Shown here: one piece after another, positions 35,991 through 44,532 of the stretch
Layout: each line of letters begins with the position of its first letter
Numbering within the stretch: position 1 is the first letter of the stretch
NCBI GenBank assembly: GCA_947501845.1
Contig: CANMXP010000001.1
Coordinates: forward strand, 124,001 to 188,000
Direction: 5' to 3'
Length of the DNA: 64,000 nucleotides
From: an uncultured Flavobacteriaceae bacterium
GTDB lineage: Bacteria > Bacteroidota > Bacteroidia > Flavobacteriales > Flavobacteriaceae
Position numbers and translations under genes: made by a program
The notes under the pieces: generated by a model
The model's database searches: none
Told to the model about the DNA's origin: nothing
What the model saw: only the letters and a program-made list of their open reading frames with translations

Positions 35991-37067
35991 ATGAAAAGCG
36001 AACTCGAAACTTGTAAAAATTGCGAGAACCAACTTGAAAAAATATCTAAGTTTTGTCCGCATTGTGGACAACAAACCAAAGAAGATCTTACTGTTGGTCT
36101 TTTGTTTTACAACACAATAAGCAATTATTTTTCTTTTGATGCTCGTTTTTTCAAGAGTTTTTTGCCCTTATTATTTAGACCTGGATATTTAGCAAAAAAA
36201 TTTATTGCAGGCAAACGTTTGTTATACTTACATCCTGCACAATTATATCTGTTTGTTTCAGTAGTGTTTTTCTTTTTATTAACGACCATAGTAGTAAGGA
36301 AGCAGATTCAAGATTTAGATACGGCTTTAAAGAAAACACTCGAAACTCCTTTAATTTCCGATAGTACAAAACTAAAAGCACAACAAACTTTAGATTCAGT
36401 GAAATTAGATAGTATTTTGCTGCCTTTAAAAGAAAAAGGGATACCAGGAATAGAAGATGAACAGGTTAAAGTTTTAGATTCTCTAATAAAATCTAATAAT
36501 CAAAAAACAGTTGGAGAAACATTAAGTTTTGGTTTTGATGAAAATAAAGTAGATTCTTTAATAGCTATTAATGCCAGTGATAATAAAATATACAGGGCGA
36601 TGGGTATGGATGATGATGATGGTTATATTGCCAAAAAATTTTACGCGCAAGTACTCAAATTTTATAAGCAACGCAATGGGGGACAAATCTTGCAAGCGGT
36701 TTACGATACTATTCCTATTTCGCTTTTTGTTTTGCTGCCAATTTTCGCTTTTATTTTAAAATTATTGTTTTTTAAGAGAGGGAGTTATGCGCATCATTTG
36801 GTTTTTAGCTTTTACTTTTTTTCATTTTTATTTACCCTATTCAGTTTAATTCTAATAGTTAATAGCTTTGTGCAAATTCCAGATTGGATTGATTGGTTAC
36901 TGGTAGTATCGACCTTTTTCTATTTATTGGTCGCTATTAAACGGTTTTATAATCATGGATGGTTTTTAAGTTTTATAAAAACGGGGATTTCAAGCTTTGT
37001 ATATTTAATACTTGTGATACCAATAGCGATTGTTATAGTTGCTTTAATTGGTTTCCTGTTTTATTAA
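35991..37067 (+). CDS. DUF3667 zinc-ribbon membrane protein
   Basis: A 358-residue protein. The N-terminus is a zinc ribbon with two CxxC pairs (Cys8, Cys11, Cys22, Cys25: CKNC, CPHC). Residues about 45-85 carry the DUF3667 hallmark: LLFRPGYLAKKFIAGKRLLYLHPAQLYLF. One helix (about 85-105) precedes an extracytoplasmic region of some 140 residues with repeated KLDSI/LDSL segments. Four more helices follow (about 243-355). Function of the family is unknown. The 3' end overlaps the convergent uvrA gene by 35 bases. Confidence 0.88.
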   Translation: MKSELETCKNCENQLEKISKFCPHCGQQTKEDLTVGLLFYNTISNYFSFDARFFKSFLPLLFRPGYLAKKFIAGKRLLYLHPAQLYLFVSVVFFFLLTTIVVRKQIQDLDTALKKTLETPLISDSTKLKAQQTLDSVKLDSILLPLKEKGIPGIEDEQVKVLDSLIKSNNQKTVGETLSFGFDENKVDSLIAINASDNKIYRAMGMDDDDGYIAKKFYAQVLKFYKQRNGGQILQAVYDTIPISLFVLLPIFAFILKLLFFKRGSYAHHLVFSFYFFSFLFTLFSLILIVNSFVQIPDWIDWLLVVSTFFYLLVAIKRFYNHGWFLSFIKTGISSFVYLILVIPIAIVIVALIGFLFY

Positions 37068-39846
37068 GCTTTTCTTTCAAGAATTTTCCAGTTTCTGAAG
37101 CCTTTATTTTAATTATGTCTTCAGGGACTCCAGTAGCAATGAGGTTACCACCTGTTTCTCCTCCTTCGGGTCCTAAATCTATAATGTAGTCAGCACATTT
37201 GATAAGCTCTAAGTTATGTTCCACAACTATAATGGAATGGCCGTTATCAATTAAAGCATTAAATGACTTAAGAAGTTTTTGGATGTCGTGAAAATGAAGA
37301 CCTGTAGTCGGTTCGTCAAAAATGAAAAGTGCTTTGTCTTTATTGCGGCCTTTACCTAGAAAAGAGGCTAGTTTTATACGCTGAGCTTCACCGCCAGAAA
37401 GGGTAGAGGAGCTTTGTCCTAAGGTCACATAACCTAGGCCAACATCTTGTAAAGGCTGAAGCTTATTTTTTATTTTGGTTTGACTATGGGCATCAAAAAA
37501 CTCGATGGCATCATCTATAGTTAAATTTAAAATATCATCAATGCTTTTATCTCCAAATGTCACTTCTAATACTTCCTTTTTAAAGCGTTTCCCTTTACAT
37601 GTTTCACATTCTAAATGAACATCTGCCATGAACTGCATCTCAATAGTTACTTCACCTTCACCTTTGCAAGTCTCACAACGACCACCATCTACGTTAAAAG
37701 AAAAATGTTTTGCTTGATAGTTTCTTATGGCACTCAATTTTTGTTTTGAAAACAATGCTCTAATATCATCATAAGCTTTAATATAGGTCACTGGATTAGA
37801 ACGTGATGAGCGGCCAATTGGATTTTGATCAACAAACTCAATAAGCTTGATGTTACTAAAATTCCCTTCAAGACTTGTGAACTGCCCTGGTTTGTCACCG
37901 AAATCAGTCAATTTCTTTTGTAATGCTGGGTAAAGTATTTTTTTAATCAGTGTACTTTTTCCACTCCCAGAAACCCCTGTAATAACAGTTAGCATTCCTA
38001 AAGGAAAGTGTACATCTATATTTTTTAAATTATTTTCACGAGCGCCTTTAATATCTACATAATATTTTGAGGTTCTACGTTTTTCAGGCACTTCAATTTT
38101 TAACGATTCATTTAAGTATTGCGCCGTTAATGAGTCTGATGCCAGAATATCTTCATAATTACCATTTGCAACCACATGACCTCCAAATGTGCCTGCTTCA
38201 GGACCAATGTCTATGATATTATCGGCAGCTATCATTATATCTTCATCATGTTCAACTACAATAACAGTATTCCCTAAATCACGTAACGATTTTAATACTG
38301 AAATTAAGCGCTCAGTATCTTTAGGGTGCAGACCAATACTAGGCTCATCTAATATATACATGGAGCCTACCAAACTGCTTCCTAAAGAAGTAGCCAGGTT
38401 AATGCGCTGACTTTCACCTCCCGACAAGGTATTTGATTTTCTATTAAGTGTTAAATAGCTTAAGCCAACGTTAGCTAGAAATGATAACCTGTTATTTATT
38501 TCTTTTAAAAGTCTACTGGCTATTTGCGTATCATAATCGTTTAATTCCAATTGCTTAAAAAAGTTTGTCAATTTATTTAAAGGCATTTCAACCAGATCGG
38601 TAATAGTAGCACCACCCACCTTTACATAATTTGCTTCGATGCGTAAGCGCTTTCCTTGGCACGTCTTACATTTTGTTTTTCCGCGGTAACGGGATAACAT
38701 AACGCGATTCTGAATTTTATATGCTTTAGATTCTAATTCTGCAAAAAATGAATTTAGCCCTTCAAAATGTTGATTACCAGTCCAAATAAGTTGCTTTTGG
38801 TCATCATTCAACTCAAAATATGGCTTATGGATGGGAAAATCGAATTTATGAGAATTGTTAACCAATTGATCCCTATACCAACTCATACTTTCTCCGCGCC
38901 ATGGAAAAATAGCATTTTCATAGATGGAAAGGCCTGTATTCGGAATTACCAAATCATCATCAATACCAATAATATCTCCGTAACCTTCACATTTAGGGCA
39001 AGCACCATAGGGGTTATTAAAACTGAATAAATGCACATTGGGCTCCAAAAAGTTAATACCGTCCAATTCAAACCTATTACTAAAAACACGTTGTTTATTA
39101 TCGTTTAAAGTTTCTATAATACATGTTCCTTTGCCTTCAAAAAAAGCTGTTTGTATAGCATCTGCAAGTCTGTTAAGAAAATCTTCTTCGTCTTTAATAA
39201 TAACCCTATCAACTAGCAGCAGAATATTTTCTTCATCTAAAGACGCGTCAACTTCATCAATACGCGTAACAGTATCTTTTATTTTAATTCTTGCGTAACC
39301 TTGTTGTTGCAAAGCTTTAAGCTTATCTTGCATGTTACGACCTTCCTCTAGATGAATAGGAGCAAGAAGCAGGAGTTTTTCTCTTTCAGGAAACGTTTTT
39401 AGATAATTTAAGACATCTGTAACAGTATCTTTTTTTACTTCGTTACCAGAGGTAGGTGAGTAGGTCTTACCAATTCTAGCAAACAACAGTTTTAAATAAT
39501 CATAAATCTCTGTAGTTGTTCCAACGGTTGAACGTGGGTTGGTTGAGTTTACTTTTTGTTCAATAGCTATTGCTGGAGCAATTCCTTTAATATAATCTAC
39601 TTTTGGTTTGTTCAACCTTCCTAAAAATTGCCGGGCATAACTCGACAAACTTTCAACATAACGTCTCTGTCCCTCTGCATATAAGGTATCGAAAGCTAAA
39701 CTAGACTTTCCAGATCCCGATAAACCAGTAATAACCACCAACTTGTTTCTGGGTATCACTACATCTATATTTTTTAAATTATGCAATTTGGCCCCTTTAA
39801 TGATGATGTTTTCTTTAGGGCTTACTTCAGAAATGTTAGTATTCAT
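37033..39846 (-). CDS. uvrA: UvrABC excinuclease subunit A
   Basis: A 937-residue DNA damage-recognition ATPase of nucleotide excision repair. Two ABC-type nucleotide-binding halves are seen: Walker A GLSGSGKSSL (about 41-50) followed by YAEGQRRYVESLSSYARQFLG, and a second GVSGSGKSTL (about 630). Zinc-finger CxxC pairs appear as CPKCEGYGD, CKTCQGKR, CETCKGEG and CETCKGKRF. The signatures NTLSGGESQRINLA and STLSGGEAQRIKLA are present, as are the Walker B blocks ILDEPSIGLH and IFDEPTTGLH. Length is normal. It overlaps the 3' end of the DUF3667 gene. Flavobacterial uvrA commonly stands alone as here. Confidence 0.97.
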   Translation of the reverse strand: MNTNISEVSPKENIIIKGAKLHNLKNIDVVIPRNKLVVITGLSGSGKSSLAFDTLYAEGQRRYVESLSSYARQFLGRLNKPKVDYIKGIAPAIAIEQKVNSTNPRSTVGTTTEIYDYLKLLFARIGKTYSPTSGNEVKKDTVTDVLNYLKTFPEREKLLLLAPIHLEEGRNMQDKLKALQQQGYARIKIKDTVTRIDEVDASLDEENILLLVDRVIIKDEEDFLNRLADAIQTAFFEGKGTCIIETLNDNKQRVFSNRFELDGINFLEPNVHLFSFNNPYGACPKCEGYGDIIGIDDDLVIPNTGLSIYENAIFPWRGESMSWYRDQLVNNSHKFDFPIHKPYFELNDDQKQLIWTGNQHFEGLNSFFAELESKAYKIQNRVMLSRYRGKTKCKTCQGKRLRIEANYVKVGGATITDLVEMPLNKLTNFFKQLELNDYDTQIASRLLKEINNRLSFLANVGLSYLTLNRKSNTLSGGESQRINLATSLGSSLVGSMYILDEPSIGLHPKDTERLISVLKSLRDLGNTVIVVEHDEDIMIAADNIIDIGPEAGTFGGHVVANGNYEDILASDSLTAQYLNESLKIEVPEKRRTSKYYVDIKGARENNLKNIDVHFPLGMLTVITGVSGSGKSTLIKKILYPALQKKLTDFGDKPGQFTSLEGNFSNIKLIEFVDQNPIGRSSRSNPVTYIKAYDDIRALFSKQKLSAIRNYQAKHFSFNVDGGRCETCKGEGEVTIEMQFMADVHLECETCKGKRFKKEVLEVTFGDKSIDDILNLTIDDAIEFFDAHSQTKIKNKLQPLQDVGLGYVTLGQSSSTLSGGEAQRIKLASFLGKGRNKDKALFIFDEPTTGLHFHDIQKLLKSFNALIDNGHSIIVVEHNLELIKCADYIIDLGPEGGETGGNLIATGVPEDIIKIKASETGKFLKEKLNKTGNQLKQL

Positions 39847-39943
39847 AGGCTTTTTAAAGGAATAATTCTACAAAGATACTATAAGTATTTCAGCTTAAAA
39901 AATGCATTAAACTGTAAATAAATATTAAAAAAAGTGATTAATT

Positions 39944-39976
39944 TTTGTTTTTTAGGAATGATTGTTGTTATATTTG
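39944..39976 (+). promoter_or_regulatory. Bacteroidetes-type promoter upstream of the ECF sigma gene
   Basis: TTTG at 39944-39947, a 21-base spacer, then TATATTTG at 39969-39976 match the primary-sigma consensus TTTG-N19-21-TAnnTTTG. A start near 39983 leaves a leader of about 100 bases before the ATG at 40084. Confidence 0.7.
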
Positions 39977-40083
39977 AATTCATTAATCAACAACAAATCC
40001 ACTCTCGCCTATAGCAAAATATTACTTTTAAACATGTAACCCCAAGCAAAGAAGCTCTCTTCTATGCACTAAAAGTAATTATT

Positions 40084-40668
40084 ATGCAATACGAAATTAT
40101 TTCAGATGCTAATCTAGTTAGTAACTATATTAAAGGTGATGAAAGCGCTTTAGAAACACTTATCACCAGACACAAACAAAAAATTTATAGTTTTATCTAT
40201 TCTAAGGTTTATGATAGAGATGTTGCAGAAGACATCTTTCAAGATACTTTTATAAAAGTTATCCGAACGCTTAAACGCGGATCATATAATGAAGAAGGTA
40301 AGTTTTTACCATGGGTAATGCGTATTTCCCATAATTTGGTTATTGACTTTTTTAGAAAAAACAAAAGAATGCCAAAATTTGATAATGCAGGAGAGTTCAG
40401 TATCTTCTCTGTGCTGAGCGATACAAGCTTAAATGCAGAAAAAAGTATTATTAAAGAGCAGGTTGAAAATGATGTTAGGCGTTTGGTAGACGAACTGCCC
40501 GAAGATCAAAAAGAAGTATTGTTAATGCGTATTTATAACGATATGAGTTTTAAAGAGATTTCAGATAGAACGGGTGTAAGTATTAACACTGCGTTAGGTA
40601 GAATGCGCTACGCTTTAATCAACTTAAGAAAAATTATAGATAAACATAATATTGTTTTAACAAATTGA
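40084..40668 (+). CDS. ECF-type RNA polymerase sigma factor
   Basis: A 194-residue sigma-70 family factor of the extracytoplasmic-function group. Region 2 (about 20-90) has ALETLITRHKQKIYSFIYSKV, AEDIFQDTFIKVIRTL and FLPWVMRISHNLVIDFFRKN. Region 4 (about 130-185) has LPEDQKEVLLMRIYNDMSFKEIS and TGVSINTALGRMRYALINLRKII. This variant with the GKFLPWVMRI block is one I know from many Bacteroidetes as a single-copy factor without an adjacent FecR-type anti-sigma gene. Here too no anti-sigma factor follows; a 48-aa protein gene comes 57 bases downstream. Confidence 0.93.
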   Translation: MQYEIISDANLVSNYIKGDESALETLITRHKQKIYSFIYSKVYDRDVAEDIFQDTFIKVIRTLKRGSYNEEGKFLPWVMRISHNLVIDFFRKNKRMPKFDNAGEFSIFSVLSDTSLNAEKSIIKEQVENDVRRLVDELPEDQKEVLLMRIYNDMSFKEISDRTGVSINTALGRMRYALINLRKIIDKHNIVLTN

Positions 40669-40725
40669 TACAATAAAGTAAATTTTGTTGCGTTTATATT
40701 TTGAATTAACCCTTAAAAAGATAAA

Positions 40726-40872
40726 ATGGCAAAAATTTACTCTGAAAATTCTATTAAAAATTTAAATGAACAAGAACCGAGAGAAGAAACGGTTAAATTT
40801 CTTCTAAGTTATTCTAAGGCTTTAAGTGTTATAAATTGTAATAAATTGAAGTTTGAAGCACTTCTAAACTAA
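40726..40872 (+). CDS. Small protein, 48 aa, downstream of the sigma factor
   Basis: ATG at 40726 to TAA at 40870-40872 gives 48 residues: mostly helical and charged, with NLNEQEPREETVKFLLSYSK in the middle and a single cysteine. It begins 57 bases after the ECF sigma factor and is followed directly by a terminator at 40881-40913, so it is probably co-transcribed. Its size and charge would suit a small regulatory partner such as an anti-sigma or adaptor peptide, but this is only a guess from position. No family is recognised. Confidence 0.65.
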   Translation: MAKIYSENSIKNLNEQEPREETVKFLLSYSKALSVINCNKLKFEALLN

Positions 40873-40880
40873 GTTTTCAA

Positions 40881-40913
40881 AAAGTCCTAATAGTTAGTTA
40901 TATTAGGACTTTT
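40881..40913. terminator. Terminator shared by the 48-aa gene and nth
   Basis: A 12-bp stem (40881-40892 with 40901-40912; AAAGTCCTAATA / TATTAGGACTTT) with an eight-base loop and T run. It overlaps the last codons of nth on the minus strand. Confidence 0.82.
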
Positions 40914-41580
40914 TTAATTTGTTATATTCATTTATAACAGATTGTCTTCCAATTGTTTTTGTTATAATATCTTTATCTAGATTCCAACCTCTTGCGGGTG
41001 AATATTCTCTACCGTACCATATAATTTGAAGATGTAAATCATTCCATAGTTCTTTTGGGAACAACCTTTTAGCATCTTTTTCTGTTTGAACCACATTTTT
41101 GCCATTACTTAAATTCCATCTGTACATTAATCTATGTATGTGGGTGTCTACAGGAAAAGCAGGAACACCAAATGCTTGAGACATAACTACACTTGCTGTT
41201 TTATGACCTACAGCAGGCAAGGCTTCTAAGTATTCAAAGCTTTTTGGTACTTCGCCATTGTGTTTTTCTATAAGTATTTTTGATAAACCATGAATCCCTT
41301 TGCTTTTCATTGGCGATAACCCAACAGGTTTTATGATATCTCTTATTTCTTCAACAGAAAGTTTAATCATATCATATGGGTTATCTGCTTTTTCAAAAAG
41401 TAATGGTGTTATTTTATTAACCCTAACATCGGTACTTTGTGCAGACATTAATACTGCGATTAGCAGTGTGTATGGGTCTTTATGATCTAATGGAATTGGT
41501 ATTTCTGGATAAAGCTTGTTTAATGTATTAATAACAAAGTTTACGCTTTCTTGTTTGGTCATTCGTTTGTATTTTAGCAA
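40903..41580 (-). CDS. nth: Endonuclease III-like DNA glycosylase lacking the Fe-S cluster cysteines
   Basis: A 225-residue base-excision-repair enzyme that removes oxidised pyrimidines and nicks the abasic site. The helix-hairpin-helix and catalytic residues are present: LPAVGHKTASVVMSQ (Lys127) and FPVDTHIHR (Asp145). In most Nth proteins the C-terminus carries four cysteines (C-x6-C-x2-C-x5-C) holding a [4Fe-4S] cluster. Here that region reads WYGREYSPARGWNLDKDIITKT, and the whole protein has no cysteine. An inner start at Met7 (41562) is equally likely. The gene is divergent from bcp, with only 17 bases between the annotated starts. Confidence 0.88.
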   Translation of the reverse strand: MLKYKRMTKQESVNFVINTLNKLYPEIPIPLDHKDPYTLLIAVLMSAQSTDVRVNKITPLLFEKADNPYDMIKLSVEEIRDIIKPVGLSPMKSKGIHGLSKILIEKHNGEVPKSFEYLEALPAVGHKTASVVMSQAFGVPAFPVDTHIHRLMYRWNLSNGKNVVQTEKDAKRLFPKELWNDLHLQIIWYGREYSPARGWNLDKDIITKTIGRQSVINEYNKLKKS

Positions 41581-41597
41581 TCACAAAGTTATAAAAT

Positions 41598-42050
41598 ATG
41601 AACACATTAAAAGTAGGAGATAAGGCACCAAATTTTGAAGCTTTAGACGAACAAGGAAATACAGTTAAATTATCGGATTTTTCAGGTAAAAAGTTAGTTG
41701 TTTTCTTTTATCCCAAAGCAAATACACCAACATGTACGGTAGAAGCATGCAATTTACGCGATGAATATACTGTTTTAAAAGAGCAAGGTTATGAAATTTT
41801 GGGTGTTAGTGCCGACAGTCAGAAAAAACAATCTAATTTTAAAAAGAAATTTAATTTCCCGTACCCATTATTAGCCGATGTAGACAAGGATGTTATTAAT
41901 GCCTTTGGAGTATGGGGAGAAAAAAAGTTTATGGGACGTATTTTTGATGGGATACATCGAATAACATTTGTTATTAATGAAGAGGGGGTTATCGAAAAAG
42001 TAATTGATAAGGTAAAAGCAAAAATACATGCAGCTCAAATATTAGAGTAA
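41598..42050 (+). CDS. bcp: Thioredoxin-dependent thiol peroxidase (Bcp/PrxQ)
   Basis: A 150-residue atypical 2-Cys peroxiredoxin. YPKANTPTCTVEACNLRDEY shows the peroxidatic Cys46 and the resolving Cys51 five residues later, as in E. coli Bcp. LGVSADSQKKQSNFKKKFNFPYPLLAD and GVWGEKKFMGR are also typical. It reduces hydroperoxides with electrons from thioredoxin. Divergent from nth, so an oxidative-damage theme links the two genes, although no shared regulator site was identified. Confidence 0.95.
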   Translation: MNTLKVGDKAPNFEALDEQGNTVKLSDFSGKKLVVFFYPKANTPTCTVEACNLRDEYTVLKEQGYEILGVSADSQKKQSNFKKKFNFPYPLLADVDKDVINAFGVWGEKKFMGRIFDGIHRITFVINEEGVIEKVIDKVKAKIHAAQILE

Positions 42051-42074
42051 TAAAAAGAGGGCTACCTGAAAGGC

Positions 42075-42164
42075 TGTCATTCTAAATGTAATGAAGAATC
42101 TTTTAAAACTTCAACTTGCTGTTTTATATTTATTAAATGATTCTTCGCTATGCTCTGAATGACA
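42075..42164. repeat. REP-like imperfect inverted repeat between bcp and the next gene
   Basis: Left arm 42075-42100 (TGTCATTCTAAATGTAATGA plus AGAATC) and right arm 42139-42164 pair through GATTCTTC...AATGACA ends, with a variable middle. Similar GTCATTC...GAAGAATC elements occur in many flavobacterial intergenic regions. It could also act as a terminator for both convergent genes. Confidence 0.6.
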
Positions 42165-42208
42165 AAATAGGATTACTTTTTTGTTTATAAGAGAGAAGTA
42201 AGGTCTAA

Positions 42209-43669
42209 TTATTTACGTTTAGTTAAAGTTAAAGGTTTTCTTGTATACCCAAATAAGCGGTAATCTTTTATTAAGTCTGCAGTTCCTTCTGGTACCATAT
42301 CTTCCCACCCACGTTCTCCTTCAGAAATCATGCGTAAAATTTCACGAGAAAATATTCCCATTATACTTGTGTCGTAGTCTTTTATATCGATAACCTTCCC
42401 GTTGTATTTAAAGAATTTATACAATTCTTTCATGCGAGGATATACTTTTAAGTTTTCACTAGTTATTAATTCACCCGTTTTTGGATCTTGCATAGGGTAT
42501 AAATAAACCTTTAAATCTTTGAAAAATAATTTACCAAATGCTTCAAGAATCCCTCCACTTATATGACGATAATATTTCTCATCAAAAATATCAACCAAAT
42601 TACTTACGCCCATAGCTAATCCCATTCTTGCTTTAGTATAATTTGAGAAGTACTCAACAACTTTATAGTATTCCTGGAAATTAGAAATCATTACAGAATG
42701 ACCTAAAGAACACAGTAAATCTGCCCTATCAATAAAATCTTGCTCATCAATCTCTCCTTCGGCTCTTAAATTAGATAAAGTGATTTCAAAAACGACAACA
42801 GTTTTACCTGTATTGACTTTATTTTCTTTAATGAACATTTCGTAAGACTTCTCATACATTGCCATATTTACTTTCGTTACAGGTCTGAAACTACCACGTA
42901 AAGCTAATATGTTCTTCTTATAAAAAACTCTTGCAGGAAGCACATTGGTGCCGTCTGGTCCAAATACAACGGCATCTGTCATTTCGTTTTTTACAAGCTG
43001 TAAACTCATTAATCGGTTATCAATGTTTTTAAAAGCAGGTCCTGAAAAATTAATTGTATCAATTTCTAATTGATCCTTATCTAGATGGTCGTATAAATAA
43101 CGCAGTAATTTTTTTGGCTCATTATATTTATAAAATGCTCCATAAATAAGATTAGTGCCCAACACGCCTAGTGTTTCTTGTTGTAAACGTGCATCTGTTT
43201 CTTTAAACCTAAGGTGCAAAATAATTTCATTATAATCCCCCGTAGCTTCAACTTGATATTTAATACCAACCCAACCATGTCCTTTGAATTGCTTAGCAAA
43301 ATCTATCGTAGCAACTGTGTTTGCGTAAGTGAAAAATATTTTATTGGGATGCTTTTCGCGCGTTAACCTTGTTTCCATGAGGTGCATTTCATGGCTAAGC
43401 ATCTTTCTTAATCGTGCTTCGGTTACATAACGTCCATCATCTTCAGCACCATAAACAGCGTCACTAAAATCTTTATCATAAGCAGACATAGCTTTGGCAA
43501 TTGTTCCTGAGGCACCTCCAGCTCTAAAAAAGTGACGACAAGTTTCTTGACCTGCACCAATTTCAGCAAATGTTCCGTAAATATTTTCGTTTAAATTAAT
43601 ACGAAGTGCTTTCGATTTCAACGATGGGATATCATTAAATTCTTTATCACCTTTTATGGTTATTTCCAT
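42209..43669 (-). CDS. Conserved cytoplasmic protein of unknown function, 486 aa
   Basis: A 486-residue protein without signal peptide or membrane segments. Distinct blocks: FAEIGAGQETCRHFFRAGGASGTIAKAMSAYDK (about 35-67, starting near the N-terminus), NKIFFTYANTVATIDFAKQF, VVFGPDGTNVLPARVFYKKNILALRGSFRPVT and EILRMISEGERGWEDMVP. I recall close relatives across Bacteroidetes carrying unreliable names such as nicotinate-nucleotide adenylyltransferase or TonB-dependent receptor; nothing in the sequence supports either. The glycine-rich N-terminal block could bind a nucleotide. The gene is monocistronic and divergent from the MBL-fold gene. Confidence 0.75.
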   Translation of the reverse strand: MEITIKGDKEFNDIPSLKSKALRINLNENIYGTFAEIGAGQETCRHFFRAGGASGTIAKAMSAYDKDFSDAVYGAEDDGRYVTEARLRKMLSHEMHLMETRLTREKHPNKIFFTYANTVATIDFAKQFKGHGWVGIKYQVEATGDYNEIILHLRFKETDARLQQETLGVLGTNLIYGAFYKYNEPKKLLRYLYDHLDKDQLEIDTINFSGPAFKNIDNRLMSLQLVKNEMTDAVVFGPDGTNVLPARVFYKKNILALRGSFRPVTKVNMAMYEKSYEMFIKENKVNTGKTVVVFEITLSNLRAEGEIDEQDFIDRADLLCSLGHSVMISNFQEYYKVVEYFSNYTKARMGLAMGVSNLVDIFDEKYYRHISGGILEAFGKLFFKDLKVYLYPMQDPKTGELITSENLKVYPRMKELYKFFKYNGKVIDIKDYDTSIMGIFSREILRMISEGERGWEDMVPEGTADLIKDYRLFGYTRKPLTLTKRK

Positions 43670-43754
43670 ATTATTGACTGCTTATTTATCCTTTTACAAA
43701 GGTATTAAATATGTATAGCAAACAAAAAAATAACGCTATTTTTGTGCAAAACTA

Positions 43755-44522
43755 ATGTCATTGAAAATAACTTTTTTAGGAACAGGAACATCGCAGGGCA
43801 TCCCAATTATTGGAAGCAAGCATCCTGTTTGTTTAAGTTCAGATTCTAAAGACAAGAGATTACGTGTTTCTGTTTTGGTTGCCTGGGATGATTATAAGTA
43901 TGTTATTGATTGTGGACCAGATTTTAGATATCAAATGCTAAGAGCAGCGTGTGATAGAATTGATGGTGTTTTGTTTACACACGAACATTCCGATCATGTA
44001 TTGGGATTAGATGATATTAGGCCATTTTATTTTAAACAAGGCGATATTCCTATTTATGCTCATAAACGCGTATTGAAATCGTTACGAAAACGATTCGATT
44101 ATATTTTTGCTACTAAAAACAAATACCCAGGTGCACCAACTGTGATTAGTAATCGAATAAAAAACAAACCATTTAAATTACAAAACTTAAAAGTAACACC
44201 TGTGAATGGTTTACATGATAAACTGCAAGTTTTTGGATTTAGATTTAATGATTTCGCATATTTAACAGATATGAAAACAGTATCGGACGAGGAGGTCAAG
44301 AAAATAAAAAGTGTCAAGGTTCTAGTTGTAAATGCTTTAAGAATAGATGCGCATCGTTCGCATTTTAATTTAGAAGAAGCATTGAAATTTATTAATAAAG
44401 TAAATCCAGAAAAAGCATACTTAACTCATATTAGCCATTTACTCGGATTTCATGAGGAGGTAGAGAAAACATTGCCTGAAAATGTTTTTTTAGCTTATGA
44501 CGGGTTAGAAATAACCATTTAA
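43755..44522 (+). CDS. MBL-fold metallohydrolase (PhnP-like)
   Basis: A 255-residue metallo-beta-lactamase-fold hydrolase. It opens KITFLGTGTSQGIPIIGSKHPVC, typical of the PhnP/RNase Z-like group, and has the metal motif VLFTHEHSDHVLGLDDIRPF (HxHxDH). Later conserved residues are DCGPDFRYQMLRA, YLTDMKTV and LTHISHLLGFHEE. PhnP-type enzymes are phosphodiesterases, for example on cyclic ribose phosphates; the exact substrate here is not known. The next gene begins 11 bases after its stop and is likely in the same operon. Confidence 0.9.
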   Translation: MSLKITFLGTGTSQGIPIIGSKHPVCLSSDSKDKRLRVSVLVAWDDYKYVIDCGPDFRYQMLRAACDRIDGVLFTHEHSDHVLGLDDIRPFYFKQGDIPIYAHKRVLKSLRKRFDYIFATKNKYPGAPTVISNRIKNKPFKLQNLKVTPVNGLHDKLQVFGFRFNDFAYLTDMKTVSDEEVKKIKSVKVLVVNALRIDAHRSHFNLEEALKFINKVNPEKAYLTHISHLLGFHEEVEKTLPENVFLAYDGLEITI

Positions 44523-44532
44523 ATTAAAGTAT

